DNA of 64,000 bases from Flavobacterium sp. Root420 (lineage in GTDB: Bacteria > Bacteroidota > Bacteroidia > Flavobacteriales > Flavobacteriaceae). Numbering within the stretch: position 1 is the stretch's first letter; every line of letters starts with the position of its first letter. Position numbers and translations under genes: made by a program. Below are positions 48,833-58,177 of the stretch, piece by piece. The notes under the pieces are model-generated. The model saw only the letters and a program-made list of their open reading frames with translations, had not been told where the DNA came from and ran no database searches. The DNA is taken from contig NZ_LMEF01000030.1 of the NCBI RefSeq assembly GCF_001427905.1, positions 124,001-188,000 on the forward strand. Reading direction: 5' to 3'.

Positions 48833-51800
48833 TTTACATTTTGCTAAAATTTCTTTTACCTCTGTCTTGCAACTTCCGCAGCCTAATCCGGCTCCGGTGT
48901 TTTTACATAGATCCGTGAAATTGTTGACACCGCCTTTAATGGTTTCTTCAATATTTCCGGCTCCAACCTGACTGCAGGAACAGACTAATTTTCCTAACAC
49001 CGGTTTAGCGTTTGAACTTCCTCTTAATAATGAATTTCGTTTGTCTGATAATTCGATTTTGCTTTCGATCATCGTTTTAAATTCGGCAAATTCATTCTTG
49101 TCGCCCATCAAAATAGCTCCAACAAGCAAATCATTTTTAACAATGCATTTTTTATAATAACGTTGTTTTAAATCGGCAAAAACAATTTCTTCGTAAGAGT
49201 CATCGTTTTCCGGAATTTCAATGTCTCCAATGCTGCAGAGATTGATATCTTCCAATTTTAAGATGTTCATCAAAACCGAGCCTTTGTAATAACTGCTAAT
49301 ATCACCTGCTAAATAGTTAGCTAAAATATCAGCTTGTTCTTCAGCAGCAGAAGTGATTCCGAATAATTTATTATCAAATTCGGCTATTTCTCCAATAGCA
49401 TAAATGTCAGGATTTGAAGATTGTAAATACTGATTTACCTTTACACCGCGGCCGCAGGCAAGCCCGGTTTCACGGGCAATTTCGATATTCGGAATAGTTC
49501 CGATGGTATACACGATGGTATTTGCCGTAATGATTCTGCCACTTTTCAGTGCAATTTCCAGTTCATTTGGATTCTCTGTTTCAAAGACAGTACTTACTTC
49601 ATTATCAAAATAAATCTGAATATCACGAAGCTGAACTTCTTCGGCCAATAATTTACTAGAAATCAAATCTAACTGACGTTCCATCAAACGTGAAGCCCTT
49701 TGGATTATAGTGATTTTTACTTTTTTATGTTTTAGGGCTGCAGCTAATTCCAATCCTAATAAACCACCACCAATGATAACAACATGTTGTTCTTCAGGAG
49801 GTAAACCAGTATTGTCAAGGTAGGCTTTTAGTCGGTCTGCATCTTCTTTACGACGAACGGTAAAACGTCCCGGTAAATGAAGCTGAGCATTTTCAGGAAT
49901 AAAAGGACGACTTCCTGTTGCTAAAATTAAAGAATCGAAAGTGTGGGTTTCGCCTAAACTATCTGTTATGGTTTTTGCCGTCGCATTTATTTTATCAATT
50001 GCCACGCCGGCTTTCATCGTAATTTTTAGTTTACTTAAAGCTTCACCGTCTTTTACTTTTAATAACTGTTGCCAGGTAAATTCGCCTGTCATGTATTCCG
50101 GTAGCAAAACGCGATTGTAAAACGGATTTACTTCATTCGAAAAAACAATAATTTCATCGGTTGAATTGAATTCTCGATAATTTTGAATAAATCGGAACGC
50201 TGCTGCTCCGGCGCCTACAATGGCAATTTTCTGGAAAGGTTTTACATATTTTGTAATAGCAACCGTGGTGTATTTAAAATCAGGTTCTTTTGAAACAGGA
50301 TCAACAACGGTATTCGTTAAGTTATTCGTACGGTTTAAATCATTATCAAGCTGTTTTCCCCAATGCATCGGCAAGAAAACCACTTTTTCTCTGATCGAAT
50401 CGGTCACTTTTGCTTTTACCCTAACTTCTCCATTTTTACTGGAAACGATTACGATATCACCATTTTTGATGTCGTTTTTATAAGCATCAATAGGATTAAT
50501 TTCTAAAACCGGACTTGGCGTATGCGTCATCAATCGCGATACTTTCCCTGTTTTCGTCATTGTATGCCATTGATCACGAACTCGGCCTGTAGTAAGGATA
50601 AAAGGAAATTGCGGACTTGGTTGTTCCGAAGTATTTTCAATAGCCGTTGGTAAATTGAAAATTGCTTTTTTTGATGGCGTATAGAATTTTTTATCAGTAA
50701 AAAGACGGGGAGTTCCCGGATGTCCATAATCAGGAACAGGCCATTGAAAAGTGCCTTCGGTTCTTAAGCGATGATAATTTAAAAATGAAATATCAATATT
50801 GGTGTTTTTCGTCAGTGCACAATGTTCTTTATAAACTTCTTCGGCACTATTAAAATTGAAACCGTTGAAATTCATTTTTTTAGCAAAACGAATTAAGATT
50901 TCAATGTCCGGAAGTGCTTCGCCGGGAGCATTAATTCCTTTTGGTAAATAAGAGATACGACGTTCCGAATTCGTCATTGTACCTTCTTTTTCTAACCAGC
51001 CGGCGGCAGGCAATAAAAGATCGGCATATTTTGAGGTATCAGCGTTATGTGAAATATCCTGAACTACAACAAACTTGGCCTTTTGCAACGCTTTTTCAAT
51101 ACGTCGGGAATCCGGTAAACTTACCATCGGATTGGTACAGATAATCCAAACGGCTTTCATTTTTCCAGATTCCAATGCTTCAAACATTTCGGTTGCAGTC
51201 AATCCCGGTTTGTCTGAGATTTCGTCAACTCCCCAAAAATCAGCCACTTCTTTGCGATGTTCCGGATTTGCAATGTCTTTGTGTGCGGCCAAAAGTGTCG
51301 CCATTCCGCCCACTTCTCGTCCGCCCATAGCGTTAGGTTGTCCGGTTAATGAAAATGGACCTGAACCCGGTTTTCCAATTTGTCCTGTCAGTAAAGACAA
51401 ATTTAGTAAAGCAGTATTTTTATCAACACCAACAGCACTTTGATTTAGTCCCATGGCCCAAAGCGAAATAAAACCTTTTGCTTTTCCGATAATATCGGCG
51501 GCAAGTTTGATGTCGTTTACGGAAATTCCGCACAGTTTAGAAGCTTTTTCAAGCGAAGTCCCTAAAACTAAGTCCTTGTATTGTTTGAAATTCTCCGCAT
51601 TATTTTTTACGAAATCATGATCAACATATCCTTTTTCGATAATACGTCTGGCGATCGCATGGTATAAAATAATATCAGATCCGGGAATAATTTGCAGATG
51701 TAAATCGGCAAAAGCAGCCGTGTCTGTTCGTCTCGGATCAATTACAATAATTTTTATTTTTGGATTATTCTCTTTGTGTTTTTCAATTCTTCTAAATAAA

Positions 51801-52345
51801 ATAGGATGACACCAGGCCGGATTTGCACCGGTAATCAGGAAAGTATCAGCCAATTCGATATCGTCATAAGCAATTGGGACAGAATCTTCTCCAAAAGTCT
51901 TTTTATAACCCACAACCGCAGAACTCATACAAAGTCTCGAATTGGTGTCTATATTATTGGTTTTCAAAAAACCTTTTACCAATTTATTGACTAAATAATA
52001 TTCCTCCGTTAAACATTGGCCTGAAATATAAAAACCAACACTGTCTGGTCCGTGTTTTTTTATGATAGAAGTAAAAACCGCTGCAGCGCGATCAAGAGCG
52101 GTATCCCAACTTACGCGCTCCAGTGGATAGGATTTGCTCCCACGCATTTCCGGATATAAAATTCGGTCAGAAGTATCATTGACTACGTAATGCAAATTCA
52201 TTCCTTTAGAACACAACATTCCTTTGTTGACAGGATGATCTTTGTCGCCCGTTACCATCACACCATTTTTGGCATCATTAGTGACGATAATTCCGCAGCC
52301 GACGCCACAATATGAACAGGTAGTTTTCATTTTGGTATTTTGCAT
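48827..52345 (-). CDS. nasA: Assimilatory nitrate reductase fused to NAD(P)H-side electron-transfer protein
   Basis: 1172 aa from the ATG at 52345 (an ATG at 52330 is also possible; the frame to 52402 crosses the promoter). Residues about 1-690: Mo-bisMGD nitrate reductase, with [4Fe-4S] motif CSYCGVGCG near 10-18, SRLCMSSAVVGYKKTFG, GQPNAMGGREVGG and a C-terminal ILTTGRVRDQWHTMTKTG. About 700-1080: FAD/NAD-binding reductase like NirB/NasB N-terminal part (IAIVGAGAAAFRFIQ; VVIIGGGLLGLELAAALKHKK). Final ~55: BFD-like [2Fe-2S] domain (KLVCSCSQVG...GLGCGSCKTEV). One chain thus holds catalytic and electron-input parts. Divergent from the Crp/Fnr gene. Confidence 0.94.
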   Translation of the reverse strand: MQNTKMKTTCSYCGVGCGIIVTNDAKNGVMVTGDKDHPVNKGMLCSKGMNLHYVVNDTSDRILYPEMRGSKSYPLERVSWDTALDRAAAVFTSIIKKHGPDSVGFYISGQCLTEEYYLVNKLVKGFLKTNNIDTNSRLCMSSAVVGYKKTFGEDSVPIAYDDIELADTFLITGANPAWCHPILFRRIEKHKENNPKIKIIVIDPRRTDTAAFADLHLQIIPGSDIILYHAIARRIIEKGYVDHDFVKNNAENFKQYKDLVLGTSLEKASKLCGISVNDIKLAADIIGKAKGFISLWAMGLNQSAVGVDKNTALLNLSLLTGQIGKPGSGPFSLTGQPNAMGGREVGGMATLLAAHKDIANPEHRKEVADFWGVDEISDKPGLTATEMFEALESGKMKAVWIICTNPMVSLPDSRRIEKALQKAKFVVVQDISHNADTSKYADLLLPAAGWLEKEGTMTNSERRISYLPKGINAPGEALPDIEILIRFAKKMNFNGFNFNSAEEVYKEHCALTKNTNIDISFLNYHRLRTEGTFQWPVPDYGHPGTPRLFTDKKFYTPSKKAIFNLPTAIENTSEQPSPQFPFILTTGRVRDQWHTMTKTGKVSRLMTHTPSPVLEINPIDAYKNDIKNGDIVIVSSKNGEVRVKAKVTDSIREKVVFLPMHWGKQLDNDLNRTNNLTNTVVDPVSKEPDFKYTTVAITKYVKPFQKIAIVGAGAAAFRFIQNYREFNSTDEIIVFSNEVNPFYNRVLLPEYMTGEFTWQQLLKVKDGEALSKLKITMKAGVAIDKINATAKTITDSLGETHTFDSLILATGSRPFIPENAQLHLPGRFTVRRKEDADRLKAYLDNTGLPPEEQHVVIIGGGLLGLELAAALKHKKVKITIIQRASRLMERQLDLISSKLLAEEVQLRDIQIYFDNEVSTVFETENPNELEIALKSGRIITANTIVYTIGTIPNIEIARETGLACGRGVKVNQYLQSSNPDIYAIGEIAEFDNKLFGITSAAEEQADILANYLAGDISSYYKGSVLMNILKLEDINLCSIGDIEIPENDDSYEEIVFADLKQRYYKKCIVKNDLLVGAILMGDKNEFAEFKTMIESKIELSDKRNSLLRGSSNAKPVLGKLVCSCSQVGAGNIEETIKGGVNNFTDLCKNTGAGLGCGSCKTEVKEILAKCKV

Positions 52346-52416
52346 TACAGCTTCTTTTTTAAATACAACTATAGTAATTATGCCCAGTCGTAAATGCCTC
52401 ACGTATTTGACTTAGA

Positions 52417-52448
52417 CAAAAATAAGTATTTTTACGTATAAATACGTA
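52417..52448. promoter_or_regulatory. Divergent nasA/fnr regulatory region with two overlapping Crp/Fnr-type sites
   Basis: AAGTA-TTTT-TACGT (52424-52437) and ACGTA-TAAA-TACGT (52434-52447; part of a perfect TACGTAT-AA-ATACGTA palindrome) overlap by 4 bp. The nasA -7 box TATTTTTG on minus is at 52417-52424, touching the first site, exactly as at moeA. For the plus gene TATTTTTG lies at 52468-52475. Probably autoregulation plus control of nasA. Confidence 0.65.
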
Positions 52449-52532
52449 TTTTTTGAATTTTTTTTTCTATTTTTGATGAAAATAAATGAGGAACAACAAA
52501 TTAGTTTTTAAATCGGTTAAAATTTAGAACTC

Positions 52533-53237
52533 ATGAAAGACGAGCAAGCAATTTGTTATACCTGTGCCAACGAGAACTGTTTTATTAAAAAGCATCTGCA
52601 TTTAGAACAAATGAAACAATATGTTCAGAAGAAACATAGTTTTGTTTGCAAAAAATCGCAGCAGTTTATCATTGAAGGTGCTCCAATTCAGGGACTTTAT
52701 TTTATATGTAAAGGAAAAGTAAAAACGGTTAAAACCGGAATTAACGGCCGAGAACAAATTGTTCGTCTTACTAAAAATGGAGACACAATTGGTTTTCGAG
52801 GTTTTGGAACAAGTAAACGCTATCTTATTGGTGCTTATGCTCTTGAAGATACGGTTTTGTGTAATTTCAGCAATGAAACCATGATGGAAATTCTTCAGAA
52901 CGTTCCTGAATTTACGTATGCCTTAATGTTGTTTTATGCCGATGAACTCAATAAAAGCGAAAACAATATCCGTAAAATTGCCCATATGAATGTACGTGAG
53001 CGCGTTATTGATTTATTATTGTACATCCACCGAAAATTTGGGCAAATAAACGGCCTAATTGAAATTGAACTTTCAAGAAAAGAAATAGCAGACTTCGCCG
53101 GAACGACTGAAGAACAAGTCATTCGTGTGCTGTCAAGCCTCAAAAAAGAAGCCTTAATAAAAACTGTAGGCAAAAGAATTGGCATCCTCGCCATTCCAAA
53201 ACTTCAGTCAGAAATCATGGAACATAAATACTTTTAA
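52533..53237 (+). CDS. Crp/Fnr family regulator with N-terminal cysteine group
   Basis: 234 aa. N-terminal CYTCANENCFIKKHL (C8, C11, C16), then a cyclic-nucleotide-fold sensor (IIEGAPIQGLYFICKGKVKTVK, GREQIVRLTKNGDTIGFRG), dimer helix, and C-terminal HTH (ELSRKEIADFAGTTEEQVIRVLSSLKKE). FNR proteins bind an iron-sulfur cluster through an N-terminal cysteine group; spacing here (C-x2-C-x4-C) differs, with further Cys later, so redox, O2 or NO sensing is possible but unproved. Divergent from nasA with its probable sites in between; likely local nitrate regulator. Confidence 0.9.
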   Translation: MKDEQAICYTCANENCFIKKHLHLEQMKQYVQKKHSFVCKKSQQFIIEGAPIQGLYFICKGKVKTVKTGINGREQIVRLTKNGDTIGFRGFGTSKRYLIGAYALEDTVLCNFSNETMMEILQNVPEFTYALMLFYADELNKSENNIRKIAHMNVRERVIDLLLYIHRKFGQINGLIEIELSRKEIADFAGTTEEQVIRVLSSLKKEALIKTVGKRIGILAIPKLQSEIMEHKYF

Positions 53238-53239
53238 AA

Positions 53240-53335
53240 GAAGAAAAGTTTCAGGCTTCAGGTTTTCTTTGTTTCAGGTTTGTTGATTTCAAGCTTCAGA
53301 TTTCAAGTTTCAGGTTTCAGGTTTCACGTTTTCTA
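53240..53335. repeat. CCTGAAAC/GTTTCAGG-type repeat cluster
   Basis: Six or more direct copies of GTTTCAGGTTTC or near variants (TTTCAAGCTTCAGATTTCAAG). It follows the fnr-like gene. Further on, at about 53395-53435, ATTATCTAATTATCTAATTT is another short repeat. No gene is seen in the 392-bp gap before the porin. Confidence 0.65.
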
Positions 53336-53566
53336 CGGTAACAATTGGAAATCAGATTTTTCATGTCTTTCTTCTTTCTTCTTTTTTCAAGATCCCAAAA
53401 ATTATCTAATTATCTAATTTCCTCATTCTCCAATTAAGTTAAATTACGTAATCCCTTAAACCTCTTGTTTTACGGGGCATAGTGCCAACTTCATGCGAAA
53501 ACGCAGAAAACAAATTGACTTTCAAACGCTTTTTATTGGTTAAAAAAAATGTTTTAACATGGCATA

Positions 53567-53604
53567 AGTATTGTACTTAAGTATTTATACGTATATAAAT
53601 TTGC
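53567..53604 (+). promoter_or_regulatory. Promoter of the porin-nrt operon with Crp/Fnr-type site
   Basis: AAGTA-TTTA-TACGT (53580-53593) sits 3 bp before the -7 box TAAATTTG (53597-53604). A second palindrome AAGTA-TTG-TACTT (53567-53579), with 3-nt spacing, lies directly upstream and includes a TTG usable as -33 box (spacer 22). Start codon at 53630. Confidence 0.6.
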
Positions 53605-53629
53605 TTCATACAAATCAAAACAAATTATT

Positions 53630-55069
53630 ATGAGCAAATTAACCAATCCTATTTTAAAAAACCACGGTACTATTTTTACATCTAAACTTTCAAAATCTAT
53701 TCTATTAGGTTTTGTACTTACAATGTTAGGAAGCTATGAAGCAAAAGCGCAATTTACACTTACAGGTCAGTTAAGAGACCGTGTTGAAATGCGTGCCGGA
53801 CAAGGAACTTTACAACAAGAAGGTGATAAAGCTGCTTTATTTACAAGTCAGAGAACAAGATTAAGTGCCGGATATTCTGGTTATAGATTTAAAATTTTCA
53901 CGACGCTACAAGATGTTCGCGTTTGGGGACAGGATGCTTCCTCTATCAACAGAACAACAACTGAAGCAAATAACGGAATTTTATTGCACGAAGCCTGGGC
54001 GGAGATTTTTTTGAATGATACCGTTAGTACGATTCAGAATCTGTCTATAAAAGCCGGACGTCAGGAAATTTCTTATGATGATCAAAAAGTTTTAGGAAGT
54101 TTAGACTGGTTGCAACAAGGAAGACGTCATGATGCGATCGTTTTTAAATTTGCCAATAAAGGCTGGATCGCAGATGTTGGAGCTGCTTTTAACCAGAATA
54201 AAGAAAATAATACGGGAACAGTTTATAATGGTACTAACCCGGCTTATGGCGCAGGAACTAACGGAATTGGGACTATGTACAAATCGTTTCAATATGCTTA
54301 TGTGGGGAGAAAATTCTTCTTTGGTGACTTATCTTTTTTATTCTTCAAAGATGATTTCAACAAATATACTTTAGTGACTGCAGGAACTCCGGCCGTAACT
54401 ACAAAAGTAAATGGAACAGGGGTTTGGAGCAGAAATACAACAGGAATTTATTTCAACACCAATGTGACCCGAAAATTAAATTTAATGGGAAGTTACTACT
54501 ATCAAGGTGGAAAAAACAAAGATGGAAGATCATTAAATGCCAATTTGTTTTCGATTACATCAACTTTACAAGTAGGAAGAAAATTGTTCATTGGCCCTGG
54601 AGTTGATTTTTTATCTGGAGATGACGGAACCAAAACAGTTACGGCCGATTCAAAAGACAATCGATTTGATCCGCTTTACGGGACGCCTCATAAATTCTGG
54701 GGAAGCATGGATTATTTTTATGCAGCCAATGGTTTTGGGAAACAAGGTTTGCTGGATTACTTCTTCAAAATAAAATATAATGCCAAAGACAATTTAAGTT
54801 TCGCATTGGACATTCACGGTTTTGAGTCGGCAAACACTTTATCTAATGGCGCTGGAGGGAAGTTAAACTCTTATTTAGGAACCGAATTGGATTTACTGGT
54901 AAAATACAATCTAACCAAAATCGTCAATATCGAAGCAGGCTATTCTTTCATGAAAGCAACGAATTCTATGGCTTCGGCAGCGGTTAAAAATGTTGCAAAT
55001 GCTGATTTAAGCCCACAGTTTGCTTATGTAATGCTAAATATCAAACCGAATTTTTTAGCTAAAAAATAA
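53630..55069 (+). CDS. Alginate-export-family outer-membrane porin
   Basis: 479 aa. Signal peptide ends at AKAQ near 42; then FTLTGQLRDRVEMRAGQG and a beta-barrel rich in aromatic alternation (SIKAGRQEISYDDQKVLGSLDWLQQGRRHDAIVF, GSYYYQGGKNKDG, YVMLNIKPNF). The RQEISYDDQKVLGSLDWLQQGR block is characteristic of the family. Because an ABC nitrate system follows at 27 bp, it probably admits nitrate through the outer membrane rather than exporting alginate. A paralogue lies at 61570-62829. Confidence 0.88.
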   Translation: MSKLTNPILKNHGTIFTSKLSKSILLGFVLTMLGSYEAKAQFTLTGQLRDRVEMRAGQGTLQQEGDKAALFTSQRTRLSAGYSGYRFKIFTTLQDVRVWGQDASSINRTTTEANNGILLHEAWAEIFLNDTVSTIQNLSIKAGRQEISYDDQKVLGSLDWLQQGRRHDAIVFKFANKGWIADVGAAFNQNKENNTGTVYNGTNPAYGAGTNGIGTMYKSFQYAYVGRKFFFGDLSFLFFKDDFNKYTLVTAGTPAVTTKVNGTGVWSRNTTGIYFNTNVTRKLNLMGSYYYQGGKNKDGRSLNANLFSITSTLQVGRKLFIGPGVDFLSGDDGTKTVTADSKDNRFDPLYGTPHKFWGSMDYFYAANGFGKQGLLDYFFKIKYNAKDNLSFALDIHGFESANTLSNGAGGKLNSYLGTELDLLVKYNLTKIVNIEAGYSFMKATNSMASAAVKNVANADLSPQFAYVMLNIKPNFLAKK

Positions 55070-55096
55070 AAAAAATAACTTTTAAATTTCTTAAAA

Positions 55097-56326
55097 ATGA
55101 AAAAAATACTGATAAACACAACAGAAGTTTTCAAAAGAGTGATACTAACTTTAATACTCGTTCTAGCCGTTTCTTTTTCAGAAGTTTCAGCTCAAAATGA
55201 TCCTGTAAAACTCGGATTTATTCCACTAACAGATTGCTCTCCAATCGTAATGGCAAAAGAACTAGGATTGTTTAAAAAATACGGAGTTGAAGTTGTGGTA
55301 ACCAAAGAATCTTCATGGGCTAATGTTCGTGATAAAATTTTAACCGGTGAATTAGATGGAGCGCACTGTCTGTATTCAATGCCGTTTTCGGTTTACACTG
55401 GGGTAGGAGGAAAAGCAGGTTCTGAAATGAAAATCGCCATGATGCTAAATGTGAATGGTCAGGCGATCACACTTTCAAATGATTTTTGTGGCAAAGTAGG
55501 TTTCAAACAAATGAATAAAATTGCGCCAGTTGTGGCGGCCAAGCTTAAAGCAGAAAAAGAAGTGACTTTTGCCATGACTTTTCCTGGGGGAACGCACGAT
55601 TTATGGCTGAGAAACTGGATGGCAATTGCAGGTGTAAGTCAAAAAACGTCTAAAATTATTACGATTCCACCTCCGCAAATGGTAGCCAATATGAAAGTTG
55701 GAAATATGGATGGATATTGTGTAGGAGAACCTTGGGGAGGAGTCGCTGTAAAACAGGGAATTGGTTTTACGCAAATCGCTTCGCAAGATATCTGGAAAGA
55801 TCATCCTGAAAAAGCATTGGTTGTAAACAAAGAATTCAGCGAAAAAAGAAGAACTGATCTTGTAAAAGTGATGAAAGCCGTTTTAGAAGCTTGTATTTGG
55901 CTGGATAATCCGGCAAATCGTAAAAAAGCAGCTGCAATAATTGGGAAAGCACCTTATGTAAATGCTCCTGCTGATGTTATTGAAAATAGATTAATGGGAA
56001 ATTATGATTTGGGCTGTAACCAGGGGACGGAAGTTTATGCAAAAGATTATATGTTGTTTTACAAAGGCGGTCTTGTAAATTATCCTAGAAAATCCTATGC
56101 TATTTGGGCTATGGCGCAATATGTTCGATTTGGATACCTAAAAGAAGCACCAAATTATAAAGCAATCGCTGATAAATTGATTTTACAGGATTTATACGAA
56201 GAAGTAGCCAAAAGCATGAAAGTAAAAGTACCAAATGATGATATGAAACCTTTCTCGCTCACAATGGATAAAACGATTTTTGATCCTTCAAATCCAGAGG
56301 CTTACTTAAAAGCGGTTAAAAAATAA
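55097..56326 (+). CDS. nrtA: NrtA/CmpA-type periplasmic nitrate-binding protein
   Basis: 409 aa. Exported (MKKILINTTEVFKRVILTLILVLAVSFSEVSAQ). Family blocks: VKLGFIPLTDCSPIVMAKELGLFKKYGVEV, LDGAHCLYSMPFSVYTGVGGK, AMTFPGGTHDLWLRNWMAIAGV, IITIPPPQMVANMKVGNMDGYCVGEPWG, and VLEACIWLDNPANRKKAA. This is the nitrate/bicarbonate binding-protein family; nitrate is indicated by the neighbourhood. No lipobox, so probably soluble periplasmic. Confidence 0.92.
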   Translation: MKKILINTTEVFKRVILTLILVLAVSFSEVSAQNDPVKLGFIPLTDCSPIVMAKELGLFKKYGVEVVVTKESSWANVRDKILTGELDGAHCLYSMPFSVYTGVGGKAGSEMKIAMMLNVNGQAITLSNDFCGKVGFKQMNKIAPVVAAKLKAEKEVTFAMTFPGGTHDLWLRNWMAIAGVSQKTSKIITIPPPQMVANMKVGNMDGYCVGEPWGGVAVKQGIGFTQIASQDIWKDHPEKALVVNKEFSEKRRTDLVKVMKAVLEACIWLDNPANRKKAAAIIGKAPYVNAPADVIENRLMGNYDLGCNQGTEVYAKDYMLFYKGGLVNYPRKSYAIWAMAQYVRFGYLKEAPNYKAIADKLILQDLYEEVAKSMKVKVPNDDMKPFSLTMDKTIFDPSNPEAYLKAVKK

Positions 56327-56349
56327 TTTTTAATTTAAATCAGAATATC

Positions 56350-57237
56350 ATGTCTAATAAAGATACCTTAACGCTAAACGATATCGCGGATCAAACAGAA
56401 GTTTTGATGCCTAATACCGCAATTGATAGTGGAAGAAAAGAGAAATCAAAATTGATTTTAAATTCAATTTTGATTAAACTAAAATCAACGGCATTTGCAG
56501 GAATCGGAATTGCATTATTTATTGGTTTTTGGAGTTTATTGAGTTTTTATACCAAAGATGCACTGCCTGGACCGTTGGCTACTTTTACCGTTTTGAAAGA
56601 AATGTTAAGCGATCCGTTTTATGATTACGGACCAAATGATAAAGGAATCGGGTTGCAATTATTCAATTCAATAAAAACCGTTTTACTAGGCTTTTTATTA
56701 GGTTCGTTAGTAGCTATTCCAATCGGGATTTTGATGGGAGCGAGCACGATTTGCAAGCAAATTATGTATCCAATTGTGCAGCTTTTAAAGCCAGTTTCGC
56801 CTTTGGCATGGTTTCCTATTGGGTTGGTCGTTTTTAAAGACACCGGTTTGGCAACCATATTTATCGTTTTCATTACGTCTTTATGGTCTACTTTAATCAA
56901 TACTTCTTTCGGAATCGCTTCTATTCCCCAGGATCATAAAAATGTAGCAAAGGCATTTGGCTTTTCTAAAATGCGTTATCTGACTAAAATTTTAATTCCG
57001 TTTAGCTTGCCGCATATAATTACCGGATTACGTTTAAGTATCAGTGTGGCATGGCTGGTAATTGTTGCCGGAGAAATGCTTTCAGGCGGAGCCGGAATTG
57101 GTTTCTTCGTATGGGACAGCTGGAACGCCTTAAGTTTAGAAAAAGTAATTTCAGCCATCATCATCATCGGAATAGTTGGTTTGATATTCGATAAATTCTT
57201 CACTTACGTGGAAAATAAAGTGGCTTACAAGGCTTAG
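56350..57237 (+). CDS. nrtB: Nitrate ABC transporter permease
   Basis: 295 aa. About six membrane segments after a cytosolic start; permease loop with EAA-like motif (SIPQDHKNVAKAFGFSKMRYLTKILIPFSLPHIITGLRLSISVAWLVIVAGEM). GAGIGFFVWDSWNALSLEKVISAIIIIGIVG is typical of NrtB/SsuC/TauC permeases. 23 bp after nrtA. Confidence 0.93.
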   Translation: MSNKDTLTLNDIADQTEVLMPNTAIDSGRKEKSKLILNSILIKLKSTAFAGIGIALFIGFWSLLSFYTKDALPGPLATFTVLKEMLSDPFYDYGPNDKGIGLQLFNSIKTVLLGFLLGSLVAIPIGILMGASTICKQIMYPIVQLLKPVSPLAWFPIGLVVFKDTGLATIFIVFITSLWSTLINTSFGIASIPQDHKNVAKAFGFSKMRYLTKILIPFSLPHIITGLRLSISVAWLVIVAGEMLSGGAGIGFFVWDSWNALSLEKVISAIIIIGIVGLIFDKFFTYVENKVAYKA

Positions 57238-57254
57238 TTTAAAAGGTACAAAGG

Positions 57255-57316
57255 AGCAAAGGTTCAAAGGTTTTTCAATCTAAAATCTAAAATCTAAAAT
57301 CAACAATCTAAAATTA
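57255..57316. repeat. AATCTAAA tandem repeat
   Basis: Several copies of AATCTAAA or AATCAACA between the permease and ATPase genes, following AAAGGTTCAAAGG-type units. Short repeats of this sort are frequent between Flavobacterium genes. Confidence 0.6.
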
Positions 57317-57321
57317 CACAT

Positions 57322-58128
57322 ATGAGTTATTTAGAAATCAAAAATTTAGAGATATCATTTCCAACTCCAAAAGGGAAATACATTGCGGTTCGTGATATTA
57401 ATTTATCCATTCAAAAAGGAGAAATCATTTCGATTATCGGACATTCAGGTTGTGGAAAATCGACTATTATGAATGCTATTGGCGGTATGTTGACCCCAAC
57501 AGGTGGTTCTGTCGAATTAGCCAATCAAAAAATAAAAGGGCCAGGACCGGATCGCGGAATCGTTTTTCAAAATTATTCGCTTTTACCCTGGTTAACGGTA
57601 GAACAAAATATCTTTCAGGCTGTTGATTCGGTTATGAATTGCTCTAAAAAAGAGAAACACGAAATTGTGATTGAGAACCTTAAAATGGTGAATTTATTTG
57701 AGCATAAAGATAAATTACCGGGACAGCTTTCGGGCGGAATGAAACAACGTGTTGCCATTGCGAGAGCTTTTGCAATCAATCCGGGAGTATTGCTTTTAGA
57801 TGAGCCTTTTGGTGCTTTAGATGCCTTAACAAAAGGATCGATGCAGTTGGAAGTTTTGAAATTGTGGAATTTAGACAACAGGGAAAAAACGATCGTAATG
57901 ATCACGCATGATATTGAAGAAGCTTTGTTTTTATCTGATAGAATTGTGGTATTGAATAATGGTCCGGCATCAACTATCAGAGAAATTGTAGAAGTGCATT
58001 TGCCAAGGCCGAGAAACAAAATTGAAATTGTAAAAATGCCGGAATATATTACCTTAAGAGATAAATTGTTGCATTTATTGACGGACAAATTCTCTATTGA
58101 AGATATGGGAATGAAATATAAAAATTAA
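57322..58128 (+). CDS. nrtD: Nitrate ABC transporter ATP-binding protein (NrtC/NrtD type, single domain)
   Basis: 268 aa. Walker A GHSGCGKST, Q-loop FQNYSLLPW, ABC signature LSGGMKQR, Walker B VLLLDEP, switch histidine ITHDIEEA. It lacks the binding-protein-like C-terminal domain of cyanobacterial NrtC, hence NrtD-like. Last gene of the porin-nrtA-nrtB-nrtD operon, ended by the hairpin at 58152. Confidence 0.93.
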   Translation: MSYLEIKNLEISFPTPKGKYIAVRDINLSIQKGEIISIIGHSGCGKSTIMNAIGGMLTPTGGSVELANQKIKGPGPDRGIVFQNYSLLPWLTVEQNIFQAVDSVMNCSKKEKHEIVIENLKMVNLFEHKDKLPGQLSGGMKQRVAIARAFAINPGVLLLDEPFGALDALTKGSMQLEVLKLWNLDNREKTIVMITHDIEEALFLSDRIVVLNNGPASTIREIVEVHLPRPRNKIEIVKMPEYITLRDKLLHLLTDKFSIEDMGMKYKN

Positions 58129-58151
58129 GATAATTTAGTTGAGATGTTCTG

Positions 58152-58177
58152 TTGAGACGCATTGCGGTGCGTCTCAA
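58152..58177. terminator. Hairpin between convergent nrtD and toxin genes
   Basis: TTGAGACGCA, loop TTGCGG, TGCGTCTCAA: perfect 10-bp stem followed on plus by TTATTTTG. It abuts the toxin stop codon and ends the nrt operon. GAGACGCATTGCGGTGCGTCTC is also a widespread intergenic palindrome. Confidence 0.8.

Noticed and set aside
57615..58088. 157-aa minus ORF over nrtD
   Set aside because: Antisense shadow of Walker-motif-bearing ATPase gene.
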